From Mucilaginibacter corticis (GTDB lineage: Bacteria > Bacteroidota > Bacteroidia > Sphingobacteriales > Sphingobacteriaceae): DNA of 64,000 nt. The notes under the pieces were generated by a model. That model saw only the letters and a program-made list of their open reading frames with translations. It had not been told where the DNA came from and searched no databases. Below are positions 38,079 to 48,535 of the stretch, one piece after another. Location of the stretch: contig NZ_VLPK01000001.1 of the NCBI RefSeq assembly GCF_007558865.1, positions 1,612,001 to 1,676,000 on the forward strand, read 5' to 3'. The position numbers and the translations under genes were made by a program. Each line of letters begins with the position of its first letter. The stretch's first letter is position 1.

Positions 38079-40412
38079 TTAATAGGTAAAGTTATACGTA
38101 ACTGACGGTACCTGGCCAAATAAACTTGTTCTGACCGCCTGCGTACGCGACGCGTCATTCGGGTCATCGCGGAAAGTAATGGTATATGGATTTTTGCGGT
38201 TATACACATTGTATAGCCCAAACGTCCAGCTGGAGTGAAAGCGCTTGTGCGGTTTCCCTTCAATAGTAGCGCCCAAATCAAGCCGGCTATATGGGGGCAA
38301 CCTGTCACCGTTCCGCTCGCTATAATACAGTGTAGTGAGGCCGCCAATAGTGTATTTTCCGTGCGGATAAGTTACGGCGTTGCCTGTGCCATAAATAAAT
38401 GTACCTGACACTGTCCATCGGCTGCCTAATTTATAGATGCCCACTATTGATACATCATGCGTTCTGTCTTGCGTAGCCGGAAAGTAGTTGCCATTGTTTA
38501 TGCCATTAAACTGGTTTTCGGTTTTTGAAAGCGTGTAACCTACCCAGCCGGTTAAATTACCGTAACGTTTCTTAAAAAATAATTCTACTCCGTAAGCGCG
38601 TCCCCGCCCGTAAACCAGTTGCGATTCAACATCCTGGTTGACTATAAGCTGCGCGCCGTCTTTATAATCGATCTGGTTTTGCAGCTGTTTGTAATAAATT
38701 TCTGACGAGAACTCGTATTGATTGTTCGACAAATTTTTAAAGTAACCAAAAGCAACCTGGTCAGATATGCCGGGTTTAATATTATTGCTGCTCATTACAT
38801 ATAGGTCGGATGGCGAACTGGCTGTAGAGTTTGATATTAAATGAATGTTTTGTGTGTTACGATTGTAAGAGATCTTTAATGAACTTTGCTGACCTAGCTC
38901 ATAACTGGCAGAAAAGCGTGGTTCGGGGATGATATAGCTTTTTACTATACTGCCGGCATTATAATTTGTCGTTGAAACAAGCTGATTTTCGGCGCTATAG
39001 GTGTTAAACTCACCCGGGCCTATTAATGCAAATGCTGAAAGCCTGATACCGTACAAGAATTTTAATCTGCTGGCAGGCTGCCATTCGTCTGATACGTAAG
39101 CGGCAGATTCAATACCATTACGGTTTTGAATGGTTTGCGGGTTTACTTCAGAACTTGCAGACGAAGTGATATTACCCGGCGATATGGTATGATGCGTAAC
39201 ATTAACGCCAAAATTTAGCGTGTTTTTGCCTGAAAAGAAATACTCAAAATCTTCCTTCAGGTTAAAGTCACGTATTCTTGAAGTAACTTTAAAATCATTG
39301 TTGTCGTCAAAATTTTGCACCATAAAGTTATAATCGCTGTAAATAAGCGATGTATTTAAGAATAGCTTACTATTAAAAATATGGTTAAGGCGCAATGTGG
39401 CGGTTTGATTACCCCAGTTTGTGCCAAAATTGTTTTTTATACCCAATACGTCTTTGCCAAGATATCCCGACAGGTAAATGGTGTTTTTACTGTCGATATG
39501 GTAGTTGGCTTTGGCATTGATATCGTAAAAATAAAGGCTTGATCCCTTGGTAGTTGTGTCGGTAGATAGCTTTAAGAAAAGATCCGCGTAGGTTCTGCGG
39601 GCGCTGATCATAAATGAACCCTTGTCTTTAACAATGGGCCCCTCAACTTTAATGCGTGATGAGATGAGCCCTATACCCCCCTGTAGCGTAAAATCTTTAG
39701 CATTGCCATCCAACATTTTAATATCAAGCACAGATGATAGCCTGCCGCCATATTGCGCGGGCATACCGCCTTTGTACAGGCTTACATCTTTTATAGCGTC
39801 TGAATTAAATGTAGAAAAGAAACCAAACAAATGCGACGCGTTGTATACAACAGCCTCATCCAACAGGATCAGGTTTTGGTCAGACCCGCCGCCCCGCACA
39901 TAAAAACCCGAATTGCCATCGCCAACTGATTTTACACCCGGCAATAGTTGTATGGTTTTTAAAACATCTTTCTCGCCAAATATTACCGGCACATTGTTTA
40001 CCTGGCTCAGATCAAGCCGGCTTAAACCCATCTGCGGGTTTTCTACATTTTCGTTTTTGTGTGTATTACCGCTAATGGATACTTCTTTAAGTGTATTGCC
40101 GCTGTTCAATAAAATATTTAACTGCGTATTTGCATTCAGTTTTACAGGCCGGCTAACGGTATCATAACCAATATAGCTGATAACTAAATTATAATCTCCT
40201 TCGGGCGCGGTTAAAGAGTAAAAGCCGTAGGCATTAGTTGCCGCCCCGGTTTGCTGTAATTCCTGTAACCTCACGGTAGCGCCTATCAGTGTTTCGCCGG
40301 TGGCGGCATCTTTAATGGTTCCGTTAATGGTGTATTGTTTCTGGGCACGTACCTCAGGCATTAATATAACTGATAATAGCAGGACAAAAATAAAGGGTAA
40401 GAATTTGCGCAT
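38079..40412 (-). CDS. TonB-dependent receptor with carboxypeptidase-like domain
   Basis: The 777-residue receptor has a signal peptide (1-23), a CarboxypepD_reg domain (about 27-105, TINGTIKDAATGETLIGATV), a plug (about 115-235, with FYVRGGGSDQNLILLDEAVV and SLYKGGMPAQYGGRLSSVLD) and a beta barrel to the C terminus, which ends in YNFTY. It imports a ligand across the outer membrane using TonB energy. The DUF4249 partner downstream is typical. The substrate is unknown; such pairs are not usually tied to polysaccharides and may import peptides, metals or signals. Confidence 0.93.
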   Translation of the reverse strand: MRKFLPFIFVLLLSVILMPEVRAQKQYTINGTIKDAATGETLIGATVRLQELQQTGAATNAYGFYSLTAPEGDYNLVISYIGYDTVSRPVKLNANTQLNILLNSGNTLKEVSISGNTHKNENVENPQMGLSRLDLSQVNNVPVIFGEKDVLKTIQLLPGVKSVGDGNSGFYVRGGGSDQNLILLDEAVVYNASHLFGFFSTFNSDAIKDVSLYKGGMPAQYGGRLSSVLDIKMLDGNAKDFTLQGGIGLISSRIKVEGPIVKDKGSFMISARRTYADLFLKLSTDTTTKGSSLYFYDINAKANYHIDSKNTIYLSGYLGKDVLGIKNNFGTNWGNQTATLRLNHIFNSKLFLNTSLIYSDYNFMVQNFDDNNDFKVTSRIRDFNLKEDFEYFFSGKNTLNFGVNVTHHTISPGNITSSASSEVNPQTIQNRNGIESAAYVSDEWQPASRLKFLYGIRLSAFALIGPGEFNTYSAENQLVSTTNYNAGSIVKSYIIPEPRFSASYELGQQSSLKISYNRNTQNIHLISNSTASSPSDLYVMSSNNIKPGISDQVAFGYFKNLSNNQYEFSSEIYYKQLQNQIDYKDGAQLIVNQDVESQLVYGRGRAYGVELFFKKRYGNLTGWVGYTLSKTENQFNGINNGNYFPATQDRTHDVSIVGIYKLGSRWTVSGTFIYGTGNAVTYPHGKYTIGGLTTLYYSERNGDRLPPYSRLDLGATIEGKPHKRFHSSWTFGLYNVYNRKNPYTITFRDDPNDASRTQAVRTSLFGQVPSVTYNFTY

Positions 40413-40594
40413 ATATAAGTTATTCCGTCAGTCCTGAATCTCCAAATAAGTAAAATAAAGGCGGCGTAATTGGTACGGGTACCCAAAGATATTACTCTTG
40501 GTATTGTATAACGCAGAAAAACCACAAATAGCGTACCGCATTAAAACAATATAAGTACGGCTAAAAGCGTATGACGGTTGTTTAGGCAGATAAA

Positions 40595-41161
40595 TTAACC
40601 CCGGGCGCTATATCTAAGTATGATAACCCCCGAAGATAGCGGGTTAGACTGAAGCAGTTTTAGTGTATGCTTGTTTTTAAACAGGGCGATACCCCGGCTA
40701 ATGGCAACGGGATATAACCAAAGCAGGTATTGATCTGCAAGATCGTGCTTGATAAGGTATTGTACCAGCTTGTAGCTGCCATAAACAATAATATCCTTGC
40801 CGGGCTGTTGTTTCAGTTTAACAATTTCGCGGTGGATGTTTTTTTTAATGAGCTGCGAGTTGGCCCATGGTAACGAGTTTAAAGTTGTTGAACAAACAAC
40901 TTTACGGTAGCTGTTCATCATTTCGGCATAGGCAAGATCATCGCGCGATAGCGAAAAAGCGGTACTTACAGCGGGCCAGTAACCGGCCATTGCGCTGTAA
41001 GTATTCCGCCCTAATAATATCGTGTCGGCATTGTTTAATTGTTCGGCCAGGATCTGGCTCATGTCGTTGGTCCAGTTTTGCAGGTGCCAGTCAAGCTCAC
41101 CGTCAGGCCCTGCTATAAAGCCGTCCAGTGTAACATTCATTGAAATAATTATCCGCCGCAT
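40595..41161 (-). CDS. Dihydrofolate reductase family protein (RibD C-terminal type)
   Basis: The 188-residue protein has the RibD_C/DHFR-like fold. The N terminus RRIIISMNVTLDGFIAGPDG, the cofactor loop TILLGRNTYSAMAGYWP and DIIVYGSYKLVQYLIKHDL are family landmarks. These stand-alone members, often named YyaP or YwjB-like, have no proven reaction. It follows a DoxX gene by 24 bp. A second member lies at 61694-62287. Confidence 0.87.
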   Translation of the reverse strand: MRRIIISMNVTLDGFIAGPDGELDWHLQNWTNDMSQILAEQLNNADTILLGRNTYSAMAGYWPAVSTAFSLSRDDLAYAEMMNSYRKVVCSTTLNSLPWANSQLIKKNIHREIVKLKQQPGKDIIVYGSYKLVQYLIKHDLADQYLLWLYPVAISRGIALFKNKHTLKLLQSNPLSSGVIILRYSARG

Positions 41162-41185
41162 GCTGCTCCCTCCTATACGATAAGC

Positions 41186-41566
41186 CTAAGCCTGTTTGGT
41201 TAAAGCCAGTTTTTTATGATAATAAATGTAAGCCGCTGCAGCCAGTGCTACAAAAAGCAGCGTACCATACCAGGGGCCTTCAGGATTAGGGATGCAGTAA
41301 AGCGAATAGGTTGCAGCTATCAGATCAAAAGTTAAACCGGCATACGCCCATTCTTTGATCCTTGGGAAGCCGGGGATAAGGATAGCAATTGCCCCCAGCA
41401 TTTTAGCCGCACCCAAAAAAGGAATAAAATAAAGCGGGTAGCCCATAATTTCATGCATACCGTGGATGGTAGCTTTGGCACCAATTACCCCCGGTATGCC
41501 CGAGCCAAACATTACAATGGCAAAAAGGATATTAAATACCCAGTATAAAATTTTTGTAGTTTTCAT
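41186..41566 (-). CDS. DoxX family membrane protein
   Basis: The 126-residue protein has four hydrophobic segments (about 8-25, 45-65, 72-92 and 98-118). The first helix FNILFAIVMFGSGIPGVIG and the block FIPFLGAAKMLGAIAILIPG match DoxX-like proteins (DoxX_2 type). Some relatives take part in redox homeostasis at the membrane. It shares a leftward operon with the DHFR-family gene and faces a GlxA-type regulator gene, which may control it. Confidence 0.87.
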   Translation of the reverse strand: MKTTKILYWVFNILFAIVMFGSGIPGVIGAKATIHGMHEIMGYPLYFIPFLGAAKMLGAIAILIPGFPRIKEWAYAGLTFDLIAATYSLYCIPNPEGPWYGTLLFVALAAAAYIYYHKKLALTKQA

Positions 41567-41753
41567 GATGTTGTGAGTTTTTTGTTTTAATAGTTCTGGT
41601 TAACGATACAAATGTATAGCGGCAAAATAAGTTAGGCAGTGTGGAGTTGAGACATTGTTAGGGGTGATTTGAGACATCGTGCTTTTTCTTCATTCGGTTT
41701 TATTAGATTTGAGTTATGGTGCCTTCAGATAAGCCGGGTATCGTACAAGTAAA

Positions 41754-42734
41754 ATGAAACACATATCCATATTAGTGCCTTACGATGCTGTTCCGGCAGC
41801 TATTGTCGACCCGCGTTATATGTTTACTACCATTAACCATTTTTTAGCTGAAATGGGTAAAGAACCGGTTTTTGATGTGCAATTGGTAGGGCTTGCACAG
41901 CAGGTGCAGTTGGTTAACAATGCCTTTGCTGTAAATACGGATAAACTATGCAGCGATATTGAAAAAACCGATATAGTGATCATCCCCGCGCTTGCCGGTG
42001 ATATTAAAATCAGCCTGGAACGCAATAAGGAACTCGTGCCCTGGATCATTAAACAATATGAAAACGGGGCAGAAATTACCTCATTATGTATTGGCGCTTT
42101 CCTGTTGGCCGAAACCGGTTTGCTGAATGGTAAGGAATGTTCAACCCACTGGCTTTTCGCAAACGTCTTTAGGGAGATGTTTCCCGAAGTGATCTTGACT
42201 GATGGCAGCATCATAACCGAAGGCGACCGGCTAAACTCAAGTGGTGGTGCAGCCTCATACTGGAACATGCTGCTGCGCATTATTGAAAGATATGCGGGCC
42301 GCGAAATGGCTATCCGGGCATCAAAGTTTTTCGCCATCGAGATAGACCGTAAGAGCCAGTCGCCGTTCATTATGTTTAACGGCCAGAAAAAACACGAGGA
42401 CGAACCCATTAAAAAAGCGCAGGAATTTATTGAAGAGAACCTTGCCGAAAAAATATCTATTGAAGACCTGGCCACCCGATTTGCCATTGGCCGCCGTCAT
42501 TTTATCCGCCGTTTTAAAAAAGCCACCAACAATACCCCGGCCGAATACATACAGCGTGTAAAAATAGAAGCCGCCAAAAAACACCTGGAAAATACCCGCA
42601 AAAACATTAACGAAGTAATGTACGATGTTGGCTACACCGATGTTAAAACGTTCAGGACCGTATTTAAAAAAATAACTGGCTTATCGCCGATTGATTATAA
42701 GCACAGGTATAACCGGGACGGGGCGGTTAACTAA
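41754..42734 (+). CDS. GlxA-type transcription regulator (DJ-1/PfpI plus AraC)
   Basis: The 326-residue protein has an N-terminal DJ-1/PfpI-like domain (about 1-185), with SLCIGAFLLAETGLLNGKEC around the usual nucleophile elbow and a Cys in place. The C-terminal AraC HTH pair (about 220-320) has ISIEDLATRFAIGRRHFIRRF and IEAAKKHLENTRKNINEVMY. Members activate or repress nearby metabolic genes. It is divergent from doxX-DHFR across 187 bp, the most likely target. The 649-bp gap to susC makes control of the carbohydrate genes less likely. Confidence 0.92.
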   Translation: MKHISILVPYDAVPAAIVDPRYMFTTINHFLAEMGKEPVFDVQLVGLAQQVQLVNNAFAVNTDKLCSDIEKTDIVIIPALAGDIKISLERNKELVPWIIKQYENGAEITSLCIGAFLLAETGLLNGKECSTHWLFANVFREMFPEVILTDGSIITEGDRLNSSGGAASYWNMLLRIIERYAGREMAIRASKFFAIEIDRKSQSPFIMFNGQKKHEDEPIKKAQEFIEENLAEKISIEDLATRFAIGRRHFIRRFKKATNNTPAEYIQRVKIEAAKKHLENTRKNINEVMYDVGYTDVKTFRTVFKKITGLSPIDYKHRYNRDGAVN

Positions 42735-43383
42735 CCAAATTATATTCTTTTTTACTTTATTGATCTTCCTTCAAAAACTGCACAACAACGTGCGGCCTAA
42801 CCTGCTATTGCTCAAAAATTTAAGTTAAATGCAATGGAGTGAATTTCCTTTTGCAACATCTATTTAATCAATGGTGAATTTTTAAAATAAATATTATTTA
42901 AAATTAATAAAAACCACATTGGGTGAAATCTGTTTAAGAATCACAGGTTAACCAATTTTCCTGCAGAGCAAATATTTTTTAATGCAATTATGTTCCCCTA
43001 TGGGATAGATACGCAATTGTTTTAAACTGCATAAACAAGCAGCAGTATTTGCCCGCCCAATGCAGTAAACCAAAGTGTCCTCAATTAATCCCTAATTATT
43101 TAAACTATTTGACCAACCGGTTAATAGGTATTCATGCATTCGCAGCTTTTAACCGTGTTGTTTTTAACAGCAGTTCACCTAAGCAAGGCCTTATTATGGC
43201 CGGATTATGTGCCTGCACCAATCGACCCTTTCAACCCTAACGGCTAAGGGGAATTTAATAAGCTAATTAGTTTAAATCAGTATAAATGTTAATTAATAAA
43301 CAACTATTAATCAATGAATTAAAATCAATTGTAATGTTATGTAAAGTCAACTATTATCCTACTTATGTTTAATTAAAACAATT
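42735..43383. other. Long intergenic region upstream of susC
   Basis: This is 649 bp without a convincing gene. It is AT-rich, especially 42870-42910 and 43270-43380. TATGTTTA near 43362 resembles the -7 element and lies about 22 bases before the susC ATG; an upstream ATTG near 43328 is a possible -33. The length leaves room for a regulator-binding site or small RNA, but no inverted repeat stands out. Confidence 0.45.
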
Positions 43384-46300
43384 ATGAAACAGAATTTTAT
43401 TGAAAAAATACCCCTTACTAAACCACGGTATTTAGGTAGTATTATACTTTTATTTATTGCAAGTTTAAGCTTTGCTAAAAATCATCACAATCATGTTAAT
43501 ACCCCTAAGTTAGCTGCCGGTAAAAATGCCGCGGCTATAACTGTAAAAGGTAAAGTAACCGATGCCACAACAGGCGAAACCCTGTTAGGTGTATCGGTAA
43601 AAATTAAAGAAACCGGTGAAGGCGTTGCAACCGATGCCAACGGTACCTATTCTATCAGCGCAGAGCCTACCGCAACCCTGGTTTTCTCATACCTGGGATA
43701 CCAGCCGCAGGAAATTGCTATCCAAAACAAATCTACAATCGACGTTAAACTTACCGCCGTTAATAAGGCTTTGAACGAGGTTGTTGTTATTGGTTACGGA
43801 ACTGCTAAAAAGATCTCGTTAACGGGCGCGGTTGACGGTGTATCCGGTGATAAAGCGGTTGCCGGCCGGCCTGTTAGCAGCGTCACGCAGGCGTTACAAG
43901 GCGAATCACCCAACCTGATCATCCAGCAAAAAGGAAATGATCCGACAGGTCAGGCTGGAAATTTTAACATCAATATCCGTGGTACCGGTACCACCGGTAA
44001 TAATGACCCGTTGGTGGTTATCGACGGGATTATCGGCGGTGATATCAACACCTTGAACCCAAGCGATATTGACAATATTTCGGTGTTAAAAGACGCGGGA
44101 TCGGCAGCTATTTATGGTTCACGTTCGGCAAACGGCGTTATTTTGGTTACTACTAAAAAAGGAAAGTTAAACACTCCACCGAGAGTAACCTATAACGGCA
44201 TTTATGGCGTACAGACGCCTAAAATTCAATTCCACCCGGTTGATGCATGGGTGAACGCCGAAGATAAAAATATGTCCTTAGCCAATTCGGGCAGGCCGCC
44301 GCAATATAGCCAGCAGCAAATTGACTCGATAAAAGCAGCCGGCAATGGCGACTGGCGGTTAGAAACCATTTTACACAATGCGCCGCAAACCAATCAAAAT
44401 GTGTCTATCAGCGGCGGTTCGGCAACTAATACTTACCTGATGTCTTTTGGTTATTTTGACCAGCGCAGTTTTTTAGAACAAAGCTTAATTAACGGTAATT
44501 ATGGTATCAGGCGTTTTAATTTCCGTTTAAATGAAACTGCTACATTAGGCAAATTTAACACCGCGTGGAACTTATCGTACGCAAAAACGCAGACAAATAA
44601 CCCCTATAACGATGTTATCGGCGATGCTTTACGCGCGCCGTTAACCGACAGTTTCCAGGATTCACAGGGTCGTTATATTACCGGCTTTGTAACCAGTAAC
44701 CCACTTTACCTTTTAAGAAACGGTGGCTTTATTTACAACAATAATGATGAGATAAACGGCAGCTTTACTGCAGGCTATCATATTACACCTTCATTCCAGA
44801 TCAGGGCGGTGTTTGGCGGTACTGTAAAATCAAACTCGCAATTGCAGCGCGGGGTGCATTTGCAGTATTATCCGTCTGGCGAGTCGAACACAGATTCACC
44901 TACAGCCAATATCGATTCAAAATCGCTGGCAACCAATACCAACTTAATTGGCGAGTACACCAAAACACTGGGTAAACACGATATCAATATTTTGGTTGGT
45001 TTAGCTAATGAATCATATATAAACGAAGGTAACGAAGTCAGGAAAACATTAACCGACTCGTTATTGGGTGGTATAACCAATACCACACTGGTTGATAAAG
45101 GCGCTTCGATCAATTCGGTTTCCAATACCCAGGAAACTACATTGAACTCAGTTTTTGGCCGTTTCTCTTATTCGTACAACAACAAATATTACGTTGATGG
45201 AACGTTCAGGGCTGATGAGTCATCTAACTTTCCAAAAAACGGGCGTTGGGGATTCTTTCCGTCAATAGGCGCTTCATGGCGCGTGACTGAAGAAGACTTC
45301 ATGAAAGATTATAAAGACCGTTATGGTGATTTAAGATTGCATGCCAACTACGGTATTTTAGGTAATCAAAACGTGGCGGCTTATCAGTACACCACTAACT
45401 ACTTAATTAACTCTACGGCTGCCTATGCTTTTAACAATAGCCCGGTAGCAGGTTACACAGAATATCTTGCAAACCCCGGTTTGACGTGGGAAAAAGCTGC
45501 GACCTTTGATATAGGTGCCGATCTGAGTTTCTTTAAAGGTAAATTATTGATAGACGCTGATTATTACAATAAAATAACCAGCGACATATTGGCCCCACGG
45601 CAGGATATTCCATCTATATACGGCGGTAATACTGTAAATAATAATAGCCTGTTTACAGCAGTTGTACCAACTTATAACATATCAAAGGTACAAGACAGAG
45701 GCTGGGAGTTAAAAGTAACCTATAATACCAGGGGCGAGTTGTTTGGACATAACCTTACTTTCAGCATATCAAATGCTACCAGTAAGTTATTGGCATATAG
45801 CTTCAACCAAACAGAAAACGTTTTCCAGCGCGAGGAGTTTGAGTTTGTAAGGCGTGTAGGTTACCCTATCACAGTTTACCAGGGTTACAAAACAAATGGT
45901 TTGTACCAGTCGCAGGCCGAGGTTGACAGCTACCCGCACTTTGCCAATTACAGCACCTCAGACCTGGCACCGGGCGACTGGAAGTTTGTGGACAAAAATG
46001 GTGACGGTAAAATTGATGCCAACGATAAATTCATCCTGGGCGATCCGTTCCCGCATTATACGTTTGGCTTAAACTATGTTATCACTTATAAAAACTTTGA
46101 CGCTACCATATTTATACAAGGTGTATTAAAAAGACAAGAGTTAATTCGTGGCGAGTTAATTGAGCCTTATCACTTTAGCAATTACGGCGGTACGGTATAT
46201 GACAGCTCAAGCGATTTCTGGACACCAACAAATACCGGTGCTAAATATCCGCGCCTTGCCGAAAATGGTACCCCTGCAAACAACAACAATTTCCGTACAG

Positions 46301-46575
46301 GGTCTGACATGTATTTGTTTAACGCGGCTTATGGCAGGTTAAAAAATCTGCAGATAGGTTATTCGTTCCCAACTGCTATGTTAAATAAAGTGAGCATCCA
46401 GAAGGCAAGGATCTATTTCACTGCCCAGAACCTGCTGACTATTTCGCCATTAAAGTTTACAGATCCTGAAGGAACAGAATTTGGTAATAACCTGGATAAC
46501 ACCGTGGGCGCCGATACACCAAGAGGGTATCCGCTGGCTAAATTTTACGGTATAGGTTTAGACTTAACTTTTTAA
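43384..46575 (+). CDS. SusC/RagA-type TonB-linked outer membrane transporter
   Basis: The 1063-residue porin takes up glycan fragments across the outer membrane. After a signal segment (about 12-31) come a CarboxypepD_reg domain (about 52-125, VKGKVTDATTGETLLGVSVK), the SusC signature LNEVVVIGYGTAKK near 133, a plug with INIRGTGTTGNNDPLVVIDG and DAGSAAIYGSRSANGVILVT, and a 22-strand barrel ending in GLDLTF. SusD follows 19 bp later. The GH2 and GH32 genes downstream suggest an oligosaccharide containing fructose or galactose. Confidence 0.96.
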   Translation: MKQNFIEKIPLTKPRYLGSIILLFIASLSFAKNHHNHVNTPKLAAGKNAAAITVKGKVTDATTGETLLGVSVKIKETGEGVATDANGTYSISAEPTATLVFSYLGYQPQEIAIQNKSTIDVKLTAVNKALNEVVVIGYGTAKKISLTGAVDGVSGDKAVAGRPVSSVTQALQGESPNLIIQQKGNDPTGQAGNFNINIRGTGTTGNNDPLVVIDGIIGGDINTLNPSDIDNISVLKDAGSAAIYGSRSANGVILVTTKKGKLNTPPRVTYNGIYGVQTPKIQFHPVDAWVNAEDKNMSLANSGRPPQYSQQQIDSIKAAGNGDWRLETILHNAPQTNQNVSISGGSATNTYLMSFGYFDQRSFLEQSLINGNYGIRRFNFRLNETATLGKFNTAWNLSYAKTQTNNPYNDVIGDALRAPLTDSFQDSQGRYITGFVTSNPLYLLRNGGFIYNNNDEINGSFTAGYHITPSFQIRAVFGGTVKSNSQLQRGVHLQYYPSGESNTDSPTANIDSKSLATNTNLIGEYTKTLGKHDINILVGLANESYINEGNEVRKTLTDSLLGGITNTTLVDKGASINSVSNTQETTLNSVFGRFSYSYNNKYYVDGTFRADESSNFPKNGRWGFFPSIGASWRVTEEDFMKDYKDRYGDLRLHANYGILGNQNVAAYQYTTNYLINSTAAYAFNNSPVAGYTEYLANPGLTWEKAATFDIGADLSFFKGKLLIDADYYNKITSDILAPRQDIPSIYGGNTVNNNSLFTAVVPTYNISKVQDRGWELKVTYNTRGELFGHNLTFSISNATSKLLAYSFNQTENVFQREEFEFVRRVGYPITVYQGYKTNGLYQSQAEVDSYPHFANYSTSDLAPGDWKFVDKNGDGKIDANDKFILGDPFPHYTFGLNYVITYKNFDATIFIQGVLKRQELIRGELIEPYHFSNYGGTVYDSSSDFWTPTNTGAKYPRLAENGTPANNNNFRTGSDMYLFNAAYGRLKNLQIGYSFPTAMLNKVSIQKARIYFTAQNLLTISPLKFTDPEGTEFGNNLDNTVGADTPRGYPLAKFYGIGLDLTF

Positions 46576-46594
46576 CAATTAAAAAATTAAAATC

Positions 46595-48301
46595 ATGCGT
46601 TTAAGTTTTATAAACAGATCAAGTATCATCATCATATTTGCTGCTGCCGCGTTTGCAAGCTGTAAAAAGATCGACCTCACCCCAAGGGACAGGTACACTG
46701 ATGATGAATTTTGGAATATCAGCGCCAATGCAAACGTCGCGCTCGATAACTGCTACAACCAGCAGATAAGCGGCGGCTATCCTAATTCAAGTTCGGCATC
46801 GCAGGCATATTTTTATAATGAGGCACTATCTGATAATGCCTATTGCCCGCTGGATGTAAACGTAGGCACACCGACAGAAATATCAAGTGGTAATGATGCC
46901 AACTTTAACCCGGGCATAAACCGTGTAAAGTATGAGTGGGGCAGTTATTACGCTAATATCAGGTCATGTAACCTGTTTTTAGAGAACATTGACAGGAACA
47001 AATCATTAGGGGCGCCACTTATTGCCCGGATGAAAGCCGAAGCCCGTTACCTGCGCGCGCAAGCCTTATTCAGGCTGACCAATTTTTATGGTGATGTGCC
47101 ATTGGTTACACACGTATTGAGTATTGATGAATCAAAATCAATTAAACGGACGCCTAAGGCAGATGTGGTTACTTTTATATTAAATGAATTGGATTCCTGC
47201 GCGGCGGTATTGCCTACCCGCGATGTGCAGGCAGCGAGTGACCGTGGCCGCATTACCAAAGGTGCCGCGCTGGCCATGAAGGCAAGGGTGTTGTTGTACA
47301 ATAGTCGCTGGGCAGAATGCTCTGCAGTGTGCGAGGACCTGATGAATAACCAGGCAGCCAATGGTACGTATTCACTGGTGCCAAAATTCACGGATATTTT
47401 TGCTACGAATAATAAATATAACTCAGAAGTTATAGCCGACCTGGAATACGAAGCGCCCGACCGTGTCTGGACAGACTGGGGCGATTTTGGTCCGTTTTAT
47501 ACCGGGCCCAATGCAACCGCGTCAACCAACAGCAACTTAGTGCCAACCCAGGACCTGGTTGAAAGTTACCTGACACTGGATGGCAAGGCTATAACTGATC
47601 CTGGTTCAGGTTATGATGAAAATAATCAATATGTAAACCGCGATCCGCGCCTGGGATACACAGTTGTTTATAATGGCTACCAATGGGTAAATAACCTGGG
47701 CACCACGCAAACAATTTATATTAAACCGGGCAGCACCCCAAGCGGCGGAATTACTAAAAATGAGTACAACAACTCAACCGGTAACTTTACCAGCTCAGGC
47801 TATTTCTGGCGTAAATATTATGACCCGACAGCGGTTGGTGGTACATTTCAATTTGGTGAGAACATAATCATTACCCGCTGGGCCGAAGTATTATTGATGG
47901 AGGCAGAAGCCAAAACAGAGCTGGGCCAAATGACCCAGGCAGTTTGGGACGCTACCATCAAACCTTTGCGTACAAGGGCCGGCTTTACCAATCCGCTGGC
48001 ATTGAATTACCCGGGCAATACTTCCATGAGCATGATTGACCAGGTTAGGAATGAGCGCCGCAGCGAACTGGCCTTCGAGTCGTTACGTTATGACGATATC
48101 AAACGCTGGAAAATTGCCGAAACGGTACTGAATCACCCGGTAGGCAACGAGGTGCGTGGTGCTAAGTTTGCCGCCAACAGTACCGCCTACATTAAACTGG
48201 TGGTAAGGCTGTTTAACCCGGCAAAACATTACCTGTGGCCGGTGCCTACAGAAAGCTTACAAACCGACCCTTCTTTGCTTCCGCAAAACCCGGGCTGGTA
48301 A
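46595..48301 (+). CDS. SusD/RagB-type nutrient-binding lipoprotein
   Basis: The 568-residue surface lipoprotein caps the SusC barrel and binds glycans. The signal ends AAAAFASCKK, with the anchor Cys near 22, and LTPRDRYTDDEFW opens the mature part. TPR-like helices include EARYLRAQALFRLTNFYGDVPLV near 150, a hallmark of the family. The C-terminal block RNERRSELAFESLRYDDIKRWK and the closing YLWPVPTESLQ are typical. It shares a transcript with susC and is followed by a terminator before the GH2 gene. Confidence 0.96.
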   Translation: MRLSFINRSSIIIIFAAAAFASCKKIDLTPRDRYTDDEFWNISANANVALDNCYNQQISGGYPNSSSASQAYFYNEALSDNAYCPLDVNVGTPTEISSGNDANFNPGINRVKYEWGSYYANIRSCNLFLENIDRNKSLGAPLIARMKAEARYLRAQALFRLTNFYGDVPLVTHVLSIDESKSIKRTPKADVVTFILNELDSCAAVLPTRDVQAASDRGRITKGAALAMKARVLLYNSRWAECSAVCEDLMNNQAANGTYSLVPKFTDIFATNNKYNSEVIADLEYEAPDRVWTDWGDFGPFYTGPNATASTNSNLVPTQDLVESYLTLDGKAITDPGSGYDENNQYVNRDPRLGYTVVYNGYQWVNNLGTTQTIYIKPGSTPSGGITKNEYNNSTGNFTSSGYFWRKYYDPTAVGGTFQFGENIIITRWAEVLLMEAEAKTELGQMTQAVWDATIKPLRTRAGFTNPLALNYPGNTSMSMIDQVRNERRSELAFESLRYDDIKRWKIAETVLNHPVGNEVRGAKFAANSTAYIKLVVRLFNPAKHYLWPVPTESLQTDPSLLPQNPGW

Positions 48302-48320
48302 TTAAATTGATATTATTTTT

Positions 48321-48359
48321 AAAAGGCCGTCTTATAAGAAATTATGAGGCGGCTTTTTT
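48321..48359 (+). terminator. Terminator after susD
   Basis: Bases 48321-48337 pair with 48342-48358 over 17 positions, three of them G-U, around a GAAA loop, with T-rich sequence on the 3' side. It separates susCD from the GH2 gene. Confidence 0.85.
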
Positions 48360-48535
48360 ATTTTTATATAGGAATCACTTTAGCCCGTTGCGGTAACGTT
48401 TGCATAAAAATCAAGTAAAAAAGTCGTTGAAAAAATCTACTTTTAAGGCCGATACCAAATGAATCCGCTAAACGCAATTGCATTACAAAGCAGCACTTGC
48501 ATTACAACCCAACAAATTAACTATTATTGATAATT

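Noticed and set aside
37280..38347. A longer version of the DUF4249 gene beginning at 38347
   Set aside because: The extra 91 residues overlap the receptor gene in another frame, while the ATG at 38074 starts a clean lipoprotein signal.
43049..43240. A 63-codon plus-strand frame in the gap before susC
   Set aside because: No start context, no domain, and no evidence beyond being open.
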